From positions 28,218-92,217 of the forward strand of contig JALDNG010000871.1 in the NCBI GenBank assembly GCA_024349245.1: DNA of 64,000 bases. The letters run 5' to 3'. How positions within the stretch are numbered: position 1 is the stretch's first letter; each line of letters opens with the position of its first letter. Origin of the DNA: Neodontobutis hainanensis (lineage: Eukaryota > Chordata > Actinopteri > Gobiiformes > Odontobutidae). Below are positions 11,374 to 24,054 of the stretch, in pieces. The position numbers and the translations under genes were made by a program. A model generated the notes under the pieces. The model saw nothing but the letters and a program-made list of their open reading frames with translations. It was not told the DNA's origin and ran no database searches.

Positions 11374-13963
11374 CTTGTGTGTTTAAATAAAAGTTTAATT
11401 AAATCATGAGAAATAAAAACCTTACGTTGCACAGGCATCACGATGAGCAGCTCAAACTTCATAAACATCTGAATAAATCTCATTAAACCCAGTGTTTGTC
11501 TGAAAAAAACCCTTGTGTATGATTTATTAATGACAAACATCAAACGCTCAGACACAAAACAAAACTCATCTTCACTTTGAGACTTTACCCACAACATGAG
11601 TTCATCTGAGCCCCAAGCACCGTGGGATAATAATTCCTCCACACTTAAAAAAAAAATAAAACCTTATGAGACACGGTAAAAAACACCCTGAGTTTAGACC
11701 AGGTCAAGAGAAGGGTTTATCATTGATCTCAGGGAAGCTAAAGTTTCACCAAAGCCATATTGAGTGTTTGTTTGTGGGTCTGAAGCACCAGGCTGGTTAG
11801 TAGCAGGTGGTTTTAAATTGTTGGTAACATGTCTTTTTGATGTGTCTTTTGAGGGAAATGTTCAATAAAGAGACAGTTTTACACAAATTGATAACATTAC
11901 AAAGTTTTAAAAACTGTTTCTTGACCAGGATTTGTCTTTTTTAAAACAATAGAAAAGAGATAAACCTCGGAGCTTTTACACAAATAGACTCTGAAAGCAT
12001 TAACCTGAACTGTTAAAGTGTGTCAGTTTAGTCCTAGATTTAGTCCTGGTTAAGTCTTTGTTTTTGACCCCGGTTCTTTTGGTTTGGATATATTTTAACA
12101 TTTTATTTAACAGCTTGGACCAGATACAGAATGGATTAGGCAGAAGCTCTAATTTTAAACCCAACTTTGAAAATGACCAAAGAATCTCTTTACCTCCTAC
12201 AACAGAGTTTGGATCACTGTTTTCTGTATTTCTTTTCCACATCATGAAGAGAAGAAGAGCAGCTCTTCCTCAGATGCACCAAGAACCTTCATGATTTTCA
12301 ATGGCCTTTATATCCTGTATTTTTCTCCTGAATAGAGCCTGTTCAGCAGATGGACCTCACTGTTAAACAAGAAACAAGATATTTAGTCACACAAAGAAGA
12401 ATTTCAGATTCAGGAGAAAAGTGTTTTTATTTAAACAGAGAAACTATTTCTAAATTTAATTTGTGGAAGACTGTTCCAATAAATGTTTGAAGAATGGATT
12501 ATTTTTGGAAATTTACATCACCTTCCACCTTCTTCTTTTGTTTGTTCCTCAGAATTATCTGCTACCAGGGTTTTATTTGAGACGGATTTGGCCGGGAAGT
12601 GTTTACTTTGATTATTAATAATTTTGCTGGATTCTTCTGTTATGAACATTCATAGCTTCTCTTCAAAATAAACGTCTTGTAAAACCTTTAAAGAAATAAA
12701 CCCTGTATTTGCACTGTTTGTGTTGAATTCTCCTCAGGCTGTAGGAGTTTGTTTCTGCTGATGAAGACTAGGCTGTGATTGTGACGGAGCGTCTAATGAG
12801 GGACTCTAAACAATCTGGACACATAAAAATAAGTATAAGAGTACTTGTTTATTCAATGGTTGATGCAATAAAGTATGGGCTGCTTTGATTGGTTGTTACA
12901 AAGCGATAATGTTTCAGACATGGTCCCTCTGCCTGCTCTCCAGAACACTCTAGTGTATAGATAATAACAGTTTCTGAACAAAAGAATCCTAGAATTATCC
13001 CAAAACGTTAGTTTAGTTTAGTTTGGTTCAGTTTTAACATTTCAACATTATTTCTTGAGCAGACACACTGAAGAAGAACTTTTCCATTTCTACAATTGTA
13101 TTAATGTAGCTCCATATTTATTTTACTTCCCTTATTCACTGAACATCGTCTCAGCTGAACCTCTGGGTTTTAATATTTAATAAATGATGTGTATATCAGT
13201 AAAAAAACATCGGTTCAATGGAGTTTTGTGTATAATGTTTAAAGAAGGAAAAATACGTTCATTGACACTAAAAACGAAACAATCAATGTAATCAATAAAT
13301 TAGACCCGCCCTCCTCACTAAAATAACCAATCACAGTTGAGCAGACCAAACTTTTCAGAGTCAACCCATCTCATCTCATCTCATCGTGAACTTGGACCGA
13401 CAAAAGTGTCTCTGAGCAGTTCATTGAGGAGTTACAGGTGCTTTCCGCTCGAAGACATACTTTTAGAGCTCATTTTATTTTTAATATGAGGTTTAAATGA
13501 ATAATAGCTGGTTATTTAGGCATTGGCACTCTCTTCAAAATCATTTAAAACCTCAAAAAGTCCTGGTCCTGTTTATGTTTGTCTGGACTCTAAACCCCTC
13601 TCAGACTGACTCTGATAACATCGCTCTAAACCGTGTTTGTGATGAGCCCACCACACGACGCTGCAGGGAACACCTGGAATCAGCCTGATCTCATTTTCTG
13701 ATATTTTTATTATTATTATAGTCGTCTACAAATGCAACACGATCCAAACTCATCACGACATCGCTGCGTCTCGGGGTAAACATCTGCGGAACTTTATCAG
13801 AAGCAGATAGAGCTGGAGTTTCTTCCACAGATAAGTCTGATCTGAACGCACTGCAGGAAAAATGATGTTTCCTGTTTGTGCCACAAATATGGCTCCTTCT
13901 TCAGCTATGTTTATTTTATTCTTTTCCCCTTTTTCACACTCCAGTCTCTCTTCCACCTCACCT
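11374..13963. other. Unique noncoding DNA
   Basis: AT-rich, with no gene or transposon recognised. A small CATCT microsatellite lies near 13367-13385, and scattered single copies of the TTTAGTCCTGG motif lie near 12028-12056. Open frames here (for example 11367-11642 minus and 13497-13688 plus) lack recognisable features. Confidence 0.5.
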
Positions 13964-14104
13964 CTGGTTTAGACCTGGTTTAGTCCTGGTTTAGACCTGG
14001 TTTAGTCCTGGTTTAGACCTGGTTTAGACCTGGTTTAGTCCTGGTTTAGACCTGGTTTAGTCCTGGTTTAGACCTGGATTAGTCCTGGTTTAGACCTGGA
14101 TTAT
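13964..14104 (-). repeat. 11-bp minisatellite (GGTTTAGACCT / GGTTTAGTCCT), about 13 units
   Basis: Alternating GTTTAGACCTG and GTTTAGTCCTG units. This is the reverse complement of the 11-bp motif at 11027-11373, so the two arrays are in opposite orientation 2.6 kb apart. Confidence 0.92.
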
Positions 14105-15029
14105 CTTAAGTCTCTTTGATTCTGGACGCTGACACAGACGGAGCGGTACAAACGCAGTGGACTCATCCTAATTCAGCAGCTCTGTTGTTTCTTTTTGTCT
14201 CTTGTTGAAAACACAGCACTACAGTATGACTCCTGTATCTTCGAGCGTCTGTGGCTGTCGCCCAGGTTTCTGCAGAAACAACCGCCTCATTTCTGATTTT
14301 CATAAAACGGGACTTTGGGGAGTTGTGCTGCAGAGAAAGAAGATTGTATTTATGTTACAAACGGCTCATTTGTCTGATCAGAAGTTCAGATTCAAAGTGA
14401 AGTCTCAGGAGAGGACACTGTTAAAAATGAGAAAAGATTGACTTTGATTTTTTTGGGGAAAATGTAATACAAGCACTTTTTAAATGCTGAACGGTCAGGG
14501 ACATAACACTAAAAACTGGAACGTCATGAGCATTTAAAGGCAGTGTTGTTTTGTTGAATCGGCCCATTTGTTGAATGTTGATGGCTTAATGGACTAAACC
14601 AACACAGCAGAGCCATAACTGAGTCCCTGGTCGCTGGAAACAATTAAAACACAGCTCTTCAATGTCGTTTAACTGCTTCTGTGTGTGGCTCTAACAAAGG
14701 TTTTCATTTTAAACTCATGTAAATTACTCCGATACACTCCTTCAGTCTCTGTTCGATACGAGCGCCGTTCTTCTCATTCTCTATTTGTCTCCATTGAGCC
14801 CAGTGTTTCTGTAACGAGCTGCAGCAGGAGCCTTTGTGTTTTGCAGAATTACTGTTTGTTCCATCGATTCAGCCGCGTTTATCTCGACAGAAGACTTTTG
14901 TGAAGACTCTCTCTGAAAATGAAGCAGCAGCTGAAGACTTTACGCAGCGACATTAAATCACTTAGGATGAAAAATGTGCCCAGTTTATGGACTACTGTCA
15001 GAAAGTGTCTTTGTTTCATTTTAAAACAG
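14105..15029. other. Unique noncoding DNA
   Basis: No gene or repeat recognised. Confidence 0.5.
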
Positions 15030-15190
15030 TGTTATAAAAATAATCATTTTATTATTACCGCCGATGACACCCAGCTCTACATTTCCACGAAACCCAGTAT
15101 TTCCTCATGTCCCCTGTCTACAGGCCAGCTCCACAAACTCAAACTCAACAGCAATAAAAATAAATTGGCTCAAAATCCACTCTCAGCAAA
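15030..15190 (+). mobile_element. Short LINE fragment with reverse transcriptase motif C
   Basis: In the plus frame, IITADDTQLYISTKPSISS followed by a shortened QLHKLKLNSNKNKLA resembles the catalytic motif C and the downstream LKLNSDK-type stretch of L2/CR1-superfamily LINEs. The usual Y of YADD is T here. Roughly 30-40 residues that normally lie between the two parts are reduced to a few. Only about 160 bp are recognisable, so it is a relic. Confidence 0.65.
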
Positions 15191-15249
15191 TCCCAACCCC
15201 TCTGTTTATTGGCTGACGGCTGTCTACGCTCCAGTGAAGAGTGCATTGA

Positions 15250-15670
15250 CAGGTTTACAGGAGATGGAAGAGGATGTGTCAGAAGGACCTGAGTCACCTC
15301 AAAGAGGAAGGACATTCCTATGAGGACAGCAATGTCCCAATTTTGTCCAGAGAGGCCAGATGGTTCGAGAGAGGTGTGAAGGAAGCCATCTTTGTTCAAA
15401 TGGAAAAGCCTTCTCTGAACAGAGGAGGTGGTCTGAGACACAATCTTTCTTCCATTTACAACAGCCTCTCTCCAGGAGGTAAGTAACACCTGAAGGGAGC
15501 AGGTGTGCTGAGACACCTCTCTGAGACTCTCACAAGTCCCAGTTTAAACCCCTCCCTCTGAGAAATATAAAACTCTTGTTATTTTAACTCAGAATTAACA
15601 AAGTCTCTTGGATAAAGATGAAACGTCTTCAGCTTCAGACCCACGTCCAGATGCCTTCATGAACCTTTTC
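15250..15670 (+). mobile_element. Retroelement 3' fragment, possibly Penelope-like GIY-YIG tail
   Basis: The plus frame at 15306-15483 reads KEEGHSYEDSNVPILSREAR, WFERGVKEAIFVQMEKPSLN, then RGGGLRHNLSSIYNS. From memory this W-RG-EAI-PSLN-GG-L pattern is the C-terminal part of a GIY-YIG-type nuclease domain found in teleost retroelement proteins, most like Penelope-type elements. It is followed by about 180 bp of apparent 3' UTR that ends in a GGATAAAGATGAAACGTCTTC stretch, also typical of these copies. No reverse transcriptase is attached. The neighbouring ADD-box fragment is probably from a different element. The Penelope assignment is less certain than the retroelement assignment. Confidence 0.55.
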
Positions 15671-16940
15671 TTGAATATGTCCAGGAGACGTTCCTCAGTC
15701 ACAGCTCATCATAAGTTTACCTCTGCGGCCACACCAGACCCTGTTTTTATGTTTTACTGTCAGGTGTCCTTGGGTGTCCTAAAGTGCAACAATAAATAAA
15801 ATTGCTTTTCTCATTCAAGAAATGAGCTAAAGTGACTGAGCAAATTGAACAGAAAGTGTCTTGGGTTTTCTATTCTTTTTTCTTTTTCACGAGACAGAAA
15901 ATTGTTGGGAAAAAATTCTGTTGAAAAAGAGCGATCAATGTCTGTGTTGCATCAGCATCTGTCCTGTGGGCTGTCATTTATGATCTTCTTTTTTTAAGTA
16001 GGCTAACCAGCTCAGTAATGTCGAGCAGCAACAGATCTCCAATAAATAAGGTATTTCTGACAAAAGATCAGATATTCCTGTGCTGTCACTAAACATCAGC
16101 GGGTTTCTGAGCAGCCCCGAGCTCTCTCCGATTGAACCAAAGACAGAAAAGTCACGGATTTATTCTGCTCCACAGCCTCGGACCTGAAACTGCAGCCTCC
16201 ATCAAACACAGCAGAGACTGGCCGAGGTCAGAGGTTGCTCCAGACTCAGAGGTTTCACGCCAGCCTATATCCCATAATAACCTCAGGGGGAAATGTTCCT
16301 GCAGGTAGTGTTTCTAAATGTACAGAGTTAGAGGCTGCACTGCATTTAGTAAAAAACTGCAGCAGCGAAAATATTTAACTGTGAACTCTTCAGGTTTTGA
16401 AACAGGACCAGGATTGGAGCCAGTTTAGGTCATTATTATGTGCTTTGTTTGAATAAAGTACAGCCAAAATGCACTGGTTTATGGTCTGTTTAAAGTGCCA
16501 GGTCCAGTGGTTTTAAAAATACAATGACTCATGGAAGGTTATTTTTTAAGAATGGTTGTATGGAGTCTTTGTGGATTGGCCAAAAATGATTTCTGTGACT
16601 CTGGCAGAAGTCACCATCCTTTTTAAGGGTTGAGCGATAAAATACCTTGAGAATGTCTTGTTTCTGCAGTAAACACTAGGCCTCTGTGCTTTGTGTGGCA
16701 CAGATGTGAACGCTGAACTGTGAAGAACGACCCACACCAGGAAACTCTGAGCAGGAAACCTAACGGGCCTCGACAGATAAAGGGTTTAACGTCTATTCCA
16801 TTTTATTCTTTATTTACACTGGTGCCTCTCGTCTGTTTCAGGTCCAGGTCCAGGTCTAAGGTCTCAGGTCCATTTTCTCAAAAGCATTTATTTCCACTGG
16901 AACACATGTCTGTCCTGACCTTCAGACTTTAGCTTATTGT
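15671..16940. other. Unique noncoding DNA
   Basis: No gene or repeat recognised beyond short GGTCCA runs near 16840-16875. Confidence 0.5.
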
Positions 16941-17341
16941 TAGGGGCCAAGCACCGAAGGTGCTGGAGGCACCTATTGTTTTTGTTCCGGTTCTTATTAT
17001 TAGGGGCCAAGCACCGAAGGTGCTGGAGGCACCTATTGTTTTTGTTCCGGTTCTTATTAGGGGCCAAGCACCGAAGGTGCTGGAGGCACCTATTGTTTTT
17101 GTTCCGGTTCTTATTAGGGGCCAAGCACCGAAGGTGCTGGAGGCACCTATTGTTTTTGTTCCGGTTCTTATTATTAGGGGCCAAGCACCGAAGGTGCGTA
17201 GCCCCTATTGTATTCGTTAGATTTCTTATTAGGGGCCAAGCACCGAAGGTGCGTAGACCCTATTGTATTCGTTAGATTTCTTATTATTATTAGGGGCCAA
17301 GCACCGAAGGTGCGTAGACCCTATTGTATTCGTTAGATTTC

Positions 17342-17345
<4 letters not shown>
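16941..17345 (+). repeat. Seven tandem copies of the hairpin head module
   Basis: Copies of GGGGCCAAGCACCGAAGGTG begin at 16943, 17003, 17060, 17117, 17177, 17232 and 17293, with spacings of 55 to 61 bp. The first four continue with CTGGAGGCACCTATTGTTTT and a GTTCCGGTTC end. The last three continue with CGTAGCCCCTATTGT or CGTAGACCCTATTGT and a GTTAGATTTC end. Each ends in TTATTA. The copy at 17175-17207 folds perfectly, with outer arms TAGGGGC and GCCCCTA and inner arms GCACC and GGTGC. Single copies of the same head occur between array units downstream, so this looks like a pile of heads without bodies. The 98-112-residue open frames across it (GAKHRRCWRHLLFLF repeats) come from the period. 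Confidence 0.93.
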
Positions 17346-17372
<27 letters not shown>

Positions 17373-19542
17373 CCTGCAATGTAAGTCTATGGCAGCCCAT
17401 AGAACCGTATGCTAAAAAGTTGTGAAATTTGGTACACTAATAGTGGACAGTGTGAGCTGTCATCCTAACCAATCTGAAGTGTCTACCTTAATCCCTCTAG
17501 CGCCACCAACTGTCCAAAGTCGGACTTATGTTTATGTTAATAACTTTTGAACCGTAAGACCTAGAATTAAAATTCTTTTTTCCTCTGATTCCTTAGCTCA
17601 TGCCGATTCGAGTGCACCCTATGACGTCATTTTCCGCCATGATAGTTTTTCCGCCATTTTGAATTTTCTAAAAACGTACTTTTGCGAACTCCTCCTAGGC
17701 CGTAGCCCGATTTTTATGAAAATTGAACCAGATCTTCTTCAGACTATGCTGACTAAAAGTTATGAGAATAAAGTTGATTCTTCAAACCGTTGTCGAATAC
17801 CGCGCAAATGAATTCGACTTAGTGCGCACAAAAATAAATGTTGGGGTATATCTCTGCAATGCTTTAACATATTCCAACCAAACTTAGTACGTGTTATGGC
17901 AACCATGTTTTGAGGATGCCTGCAGAGTTTTGGCGCAGCGCCTCCTAGTGGTCAGGAGATATAAAAAGTGAATTATTTGCTTATATCTTCTGAACGCTTT
18001 TGCCAAAAATCATAAAACTGGTCTCTTTAGATTCAGTGCGTCATGCCGAGTCCTGCGATACCAAATTTTCCCATATCGGCCATTTTGAGAGTCGGCCATT
18101 ATGAATATTGTCAAAAGTGCTATATTTTTTGAACGCATTGCCGCATCATTATGAAACTTGGTATGTGTCTTGGGACCAAGCCCTGAAGGCACTCAAAAGT
18201 TTTGGGGCAGCGCCACCTTGTGGTCAAAAGTTATAACCCAAATCAATAAATATGCTAATAACTTTTTACGTTACCCTATTGTAAAACAAATGGTCTTAAT
18301 GTGTTCACTGGATCAAGCCGAGAGCACAGATAACAAATATGTCCTATTCGGACAAACGTCCTGTTTGCCATGTTGTTTTTTCGAAAACCTACTTTTTCGA
18401 ACTCCTCCCACACCGTTTGTCCGATTTTTACCAAAATTGAATCATAACATCTTCAGACCATGCTGACAAAGAGTTATGAGAATTAAGTTGATTAGTCAAA
18501 CCGTTTGCGAATACCGTGCAAATGAATTTGACTTAATGCTCAAAAATGAAAGTCGGGCTATATCTCTGCAATGCTTTAATATTTTCTAACCAAACTTAGT
18601 AATTGTTATGGCAACCATGACTTGAGTCTGCCTGCAGAGTTTGAGGACTTTAGTTGTTTCACACATCAGTTTGGTTACTGCGCTGCCTCTAGGTCGACCG
18701 TGATAAACCATTCAATCAAAGTGCTAAAGACCATAGATGGCTTACTGGGCATTTCTGAGACTGCCAAGAGTCTTAGAAAATAGGGAATTACATAACATAA
18801 CGTATTACATAGGAGCTGGACCATTAGCGATGCTGTTACCTGGGCATTTGAGTAGTCTTGGTTTTGTTAGAACTGCCGATTTAGTTTTTCACAATTTAAG
18901 TTGTAAACTGTCTAAACATACTGTATAACGTTTTGAGCATTAAAGCTCATGCCGACATAGCCGGCAGCATCAGACCAACGGCAGTGAGCATCTAAAGACA
19001 TTTCAATAAGACTTTTAGACTGAAATCTTACTGAAATGTCTTTAGATGCTTACTGCCATTGGTCTGATGGTGCCAACCATCAACACATTGAGTCTGCCTG
19101 CAGAGTTTGAGGACCTTAGTTGTTTCACACATCAGTTTGGTTACAGCGCTGCCTCTGGATTGACGTGATAAACCATTAAATCAAAGTGCTAAAGACCGTA
19201 TTGATGATTTTTGGCCATTTAGACTGAAGTCTTATTGAAATATCTTTAGATGCTTACTGCCATTGGTCTGATGCTGCCGGCCATCAACACATTGAGTCTG
19301 CCTGCAGAGTTTGAGCACTCTAGTTGTTTCACACATCAGTTTGGTTACTGGTCGACCGTGATAAACCATTCAATCAAAGTGCTAAAGACCGTATTGATGA
19401 TTTTTCAGCCATTTAGACTGAAGTCTTATTGAAATTTCTTTATATGCTTACTGCCGTTGGTCTGATGCTGCCGCTATGTCGGCATGAGATTGAATGCCGG
19501 CCTAGTGCTTGGCCCCGTCATGGCTGCTTGCAGCTATATTTA
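17373..19542 (+). repeat. Array unit A (type 1, 2.17 kb)
   Basis: Starts CCTGCAATGTAAGTCTATGG after a long TTA microsatellite and ends GCTGCTTGCAGCTATATTTA. CRE palindrome TGACGTCA at 17622-17629 is followed by two CCGCCAT motifs. Type 1 units carry a private 0.2-kb segment (about 18731-18930) that encodes, by chance, an identical 63-codon open frame in A, B and C. An inverted copy of the tail module (18952-19015) faces a direct copy (19022-19078), followed by two further direct tail submodules. No plausible protein. Confidence 0.95.
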
Positions 19543-19613
19543 GCCAATCAAGGTGCGTAGACCCTATTGTATTCAAGTAGATTTCTTATTATTATTATTA
19601 TTATTATTATTAT
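19543..19613 (+). repeat. Truncated head and TTA microsatellite between units A and B
   Basis: Begins inside the head module (AAGGTGCGTAGACCCTATTG, preceded by CCAATC), so the 5' arm of the head hairpin is lost here. GTAGATTTC and an uninterrupted TTA run follow. Confidence 0.85.
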
Positions 19614-21784
19614 CCTGCAATGTAAGTCTATGGCAGCCCATAGAACCGTATGCTAAAAGTTGTGAAATTTGGTACACTAATAGTGGACAGTGTGAGCTGT
19701 CATCCTAACCAATCTGAAGTGTCTACCTTAATCCCTCTAGCGCCACCAACTGTCCAAAGTCGGACTTATGTTTATGTTAATAACTTTTGAACCGTAAGAC
19801 CTAGAATTAAAATTCTTTTTCCTCTGATTCCTTAGCTCATGCCGATTCGAGTGCACCCTATGACGTCATTTTCCGCCATGATAGTTTTCCGCCATTTTGA
19901 ATTTTCTAAAAACGTACTTTTGCGAACTCCTCCTAGGCCGTAGCCCCGATTTTTATGAAAATTGAACCAGATCTTCTTCAGACTATGCTGACTAAAAGTT
20001 ATGAGAATAAAGTTGATTCTTCAAACCGTTGTCGAATACCGCGCAAATGAATTCGACTTAGTGCGCACAAAAATAAATGTTGGGGTATATCTCTGCAATG
20101 CTTTAACATATTCCAACCAAACTTAGTACGTGTTATGGCAACCATGTTTTGAGGATGCCTGCAGAGTTTTGGCGCAGCGCCTCCTAGTGGTCAGGAGATA
20201 TAAAAAGTGAATTATTTGCTTATATCTTCTGAACGCTTTTGCCAAAAATCATAAAACTGGTCTCTTTAGATTCAGTGCGTCATGCCGAGTCCTGCGATAC
20301 CAAATTTTCCCATATCGGCCATTTTGAGAGTCGGCCATTATGAATATTGTCAAAAAGTGCTATATTTTTGAACGCATTGCCGCATCATTATGAAACTTGG
20401 TATGTGTCTTGGGACCAAGCCCTGAAGGCACTCAAAAGTTTTGGGGCAGCGCCACCTTGTGGTCAAAAGTTATAACCCAAATCAATAAATATGCTAATAA
20501 CTTTTTATTACGTTACCCTATTGTAAAACAAATGGTCTTAATGTGTTCACTGGATCAAGCCGAGAGCACAGATAACAAATATGTCCTATTCGGACAAACG
20601 TCCTGTTTGCCATGTTGTTTTTTCCGAAAACCTACTTTTTCGAACTCCTCCCACACCGTTTGTCCGATTTTTACCAAAATTGAATCATAACATCTTCAGA
20701 CCATGCTGACAAAGAGTTATGAGAATTAAGTTGATTAGTCAAACCGTTTGCGAATACCGTGCAAATGAATTTGACTTAATGCGCTCAAAAATGAAAGTCG
20801 GGCTATATCTCTGCAATGCTTTAATATTTTCTAACCAAACTTAGTAATTGTTATGGCAACCATGACTTGAGTCTGCCTGCAGAGTTTGAGGACTTTAGTT
20901 GTTTCACACATCAGTTTGGTTACTGCGCTGCCTCTAGGTCGACCGTGATAAACCATTCAATCAAAGTGCTAAAGACCATAGATGGCTTACTGGGCATTTC
21001 TGAGACTGCCAAGAGTCTTAGAAAATAGGGAATTACATAACATAACGTATTACATAGGAGCTGGACCATTAGCGATGCTGTTACCTGGGCATTTGAGTAG
21101 TCTTGGTTTTGTTAGAACTGCCGATTTAGTTTTTCACAATTTAAGTTGTAAACTGTCTAAACATACTGTATAACGTTTTGAGCATTAAAGCTCATGCCGA
21201 CATAGCCGGCAGCATCAGACCAACGGCAGTGAGCATCTAAAGACATTTCAATAAGACTTTTAGACTGAAATCTTACTGAAATGTCTTTAGATGCTTACTG
21301 CCATTGGTCTGATGGTGCCAGCCATCAACACATTGAGTCTGCCTGCAGAGTTTGAGGACCTTAGTTGTTTCACACATCAGTTTGGTTACAGCGCTGCCTC
21401 TGGATTGGGCGTGATAAACCATTAAATCAAAGTGCTAAAGACCGTATTGATGATTTTTGGCCATTTAGACTGAAGTCTTACTGAAATATCTTTAGATGCT
21501 TACTGCCATTGGTCTGATGCTGCCGCCATCAACACATTGAGTCTGCCTGCAGAGTTTGAGCACTCTAGTTGTTTCACACATCAGTTTGGTTACTGGTCGT
21601 GATAAACCATTCAATCAAAGTGCTAAAGACCGTATTGATGATTTTTCAGCCATTTAGACTGAAGTCTTATTGAAATTTCTTTATATGCTTACTGCCGTTG
21701 GTCTGATGCTGCCGGCTATGTCGGCATGAGATTGAATGCCGGCCTAGTGCTTGGCCCCGTCATGGCTGCTTGCAGCTATATTTA
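19614..21784 (+). repeat. Array unit B (type 1, 2.17 kb)
   Basis: Nearly identical to unit A along its whole length. Differences are mostly small indels (for example CCTTAG/CTTAG-class changes, TAGCCCGA versus TAGCCCCGA, TTTTTACG versus TTTTTATTACG). CRE at 19861-19868. It is joined directly to unit C through a TTA run with no head. Confidence 0.95.
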
Positions 21785-21803
21785 TTATTATTATTATTAT
21801 TAT

Positions 21804-23977
21804 CCTGCAATGTAAGTCTATGGCAGCCCATAGAACCGTATGCTAAAAAGTTGTGAAATTTGGTACACTAATAGTGGACAGTGTGAGCTGTCATCCTAAC
21901 CAATCTGAAGTGTCTACCTTAATCCCTCTAGCGCCACCAACTGTCCAAAGTCGGACTTATGTTTATGTTAATAACTTTTGAACCGTAAGACCTAGAATTA
22001 AAATTCTTTTTTCCTCTGATTCCTTAGCTCATGCCGATTCGAGTGCACCCTATGACGTCATTTTCCGCCATGATAGTTTTTCCGCCATTTTGAATTTTCT
22101 AAAAACGTACTTTTGCGAACTCCTCCTAGGCCGTAGCCCCGATTTTTATGAAAATTGAACCAGATCTTCTTCAGACTATGCTGACTAAAAGTTATGAGAA
22201 TAAAGTTGATTCTTCAAACCGTTGTCGAATACCGCGCAAATGAATTCGACTTAGTGCGCACAAAAATAAATGTTGGGGTATATCTCTGCAATGCTTTAAC
22301 ATATTCCAACCAAACTTAGTACGTGTTATGGCAACCATGTTTTGAGGATGCCTGCAGAGTTTTGGCGCAGCGCCTCCTAGTGGTCAGGAGATATAAAAAG
22401 TGAATTATTTGCTTATATCTTCTGAACGCTTTTGCCAAAAATCATAAAACTGGTCTCTTTAGATTCAGTGCGTCATGCCGAGTCCTGCGATACCAAATTT
22501 TCCCATATCGGCCATTTTGAGAGTCGGCCATTATGAATATTGTCAAAAAGTGCTATATTTTTTGAACGCATTGCCGCATCATTATGAAACTTGGTATGTG
22601 TCTTCGGGACCAAGCCCTGAAGGCACTCAAAAGTTTTGGGGCAGCGCCACCTTGTGGTCAAAAGTTATAACCCAAATCAATAAATATGCTAATAACTTTT
22701 ATTACGTTAACCTATTGTAAAACAAATGGTCTTAATGTGTTCACTGGATCAAGCCGAGAGCACAGATAACAAATATGTCCTATTCGGACAAACGTCCTGT
22801 TTGCCATGTTGTTTTTCGAAAACCTACTTTTTCGAACTCCTCCACACCGTTTGTCCGATTTTTACCAAAATTGAATCATAACATCTTCAGACCATGCTGA
22901 CAAAGAGTTATGAGAATTAAGTTGATTAGTCAAACCGTTTGCGAATACCATGCAAATGAATTTGACTTAATGCGCTCAAAAATGAAAGTCGGGCTATATC
23001 TCTGCAATGCTTTAATATTTTCTAACCAAACTTAGTAATTGTTATGGCAACCATGACTTGAGTCTGCCTGCAGAGTTTGAGGACTTTAGTTGTTTCACAC
23101 ATCAGTTTGGTTACTGCGCTGCCTCTAGGTCGACCGTGATAAACCATTCAATCAAAGTGCTAAAGACCATAGATGGCTTACTGGGCATTTCTGAGACTGC
23201 CAAGAGTCTTAGAAAATAGGGAATTACATAACATAACGTATTACATAGGAGCTGGACCATTAGCGATGCTGTTACCTGGGCATTTGAGTAGTCTTGGTTT
23301 TGTTAGAACTGCCGATTTAGTTTTTCACAATTTAAGTTGTAAACTGTCTAAACATACTGTATAACGTTTTGAGCATTAAAGCTCATGCCGACATAGCGGC
23401 AGCATCAGACCAACGACAGTGAGCATCTAAAGACATTTCAATAAGACTTTTTAGACTGAAATCTTACTGAAATGTCTTTAGATGCTTACTGCCATTGGTC
23501 TGATGGTGCCAGCCATCAACACATTGAGTCTGCCTGCAGAGTTTGAGGACCTTAGTTGTTTCACACATCAGTTTGGTTACAGCGCTGCCTCTGGATTGGG
23601 CGTGATAAACCATTAAATCAAAGTGCTAAAGACCGTATTGATGATTTTTGGCCATTTAGACTGAAGTCTTACTGAAATATCTTTAGATTCTTACTGCCAT
23701 TGGTCTGATGCTGCCGCCATCAACACATTGAGTCTGCCTGCAGAGTTTGAGCACTCTAGTTGTTTCACACATCAGTTTGGTTACTGGTCGCCGTGATAAA
23801 CCATTCAATCAAAGTGCTAAAGACCGTATTGATGATTTTTCAGCCATTTAGACTGAAGTCTTATTGAAATTTCTTTATATGCTTACTGCCGTTGGTCTGA
23901 TGCTGCCGGCTATGTCGGCATGAGATTGAATGCCGGCCTAGTGCTTGGCCCGTCATGGCTGCTTGCAGCTATATTTA
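21804..23977 (+). repeat. Array unit C (type 1, 2.17 kb)
   Basis: Third type 1 unit. CRE at 22053-22060. Same private segment and inverted tail as A and B. It ends in the usual tail hairpin and is followed at once by the head of the interrupting block. Confidence 0.95.
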
Positions 23978-24054
23978 TTAGGCCGAGCCGGTGATAGCCG
24001 GGAGGGCCTATTGTTTTTGCTCGGATTATTTTTTTTTTTTTTTTTTTTTTTTTT
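23978..24054 (+). repeat. Variant head module and poly-T of the interrupting block
   Basis: TTAGGCCGAGCCGG leads to GGGAGGGCCTATTGTTTTTG, then a T-run of more than 20. The outer arms TAGGCC and GGCCTA pair perfectly (23980-24010), as TAGGGGC and GCCCCTA do in the main head, although the sequence differs. The phrase CCTATTGTTTTTG is shared with the main head. Confidence 0.8.

Noticed and set aside
16888..17275. Repeat protein of 86-112 residues (GAKHRRCWRHLLFLF and NKNRNKNNRC frames on both strands)
   Set aside because: The 57-60-bp tandem head module has lengths divisible by three, which opens frames on both strands. No start, splice or family support.
18737..23364. Identical 63-residue open frames starting MAYWAFLRL in units A, B and C
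   Set aside because: Identity follows from near-identical DNA units, so it is not evidence of protein selection. There is no homologue known to me and the other twelve units lack it.
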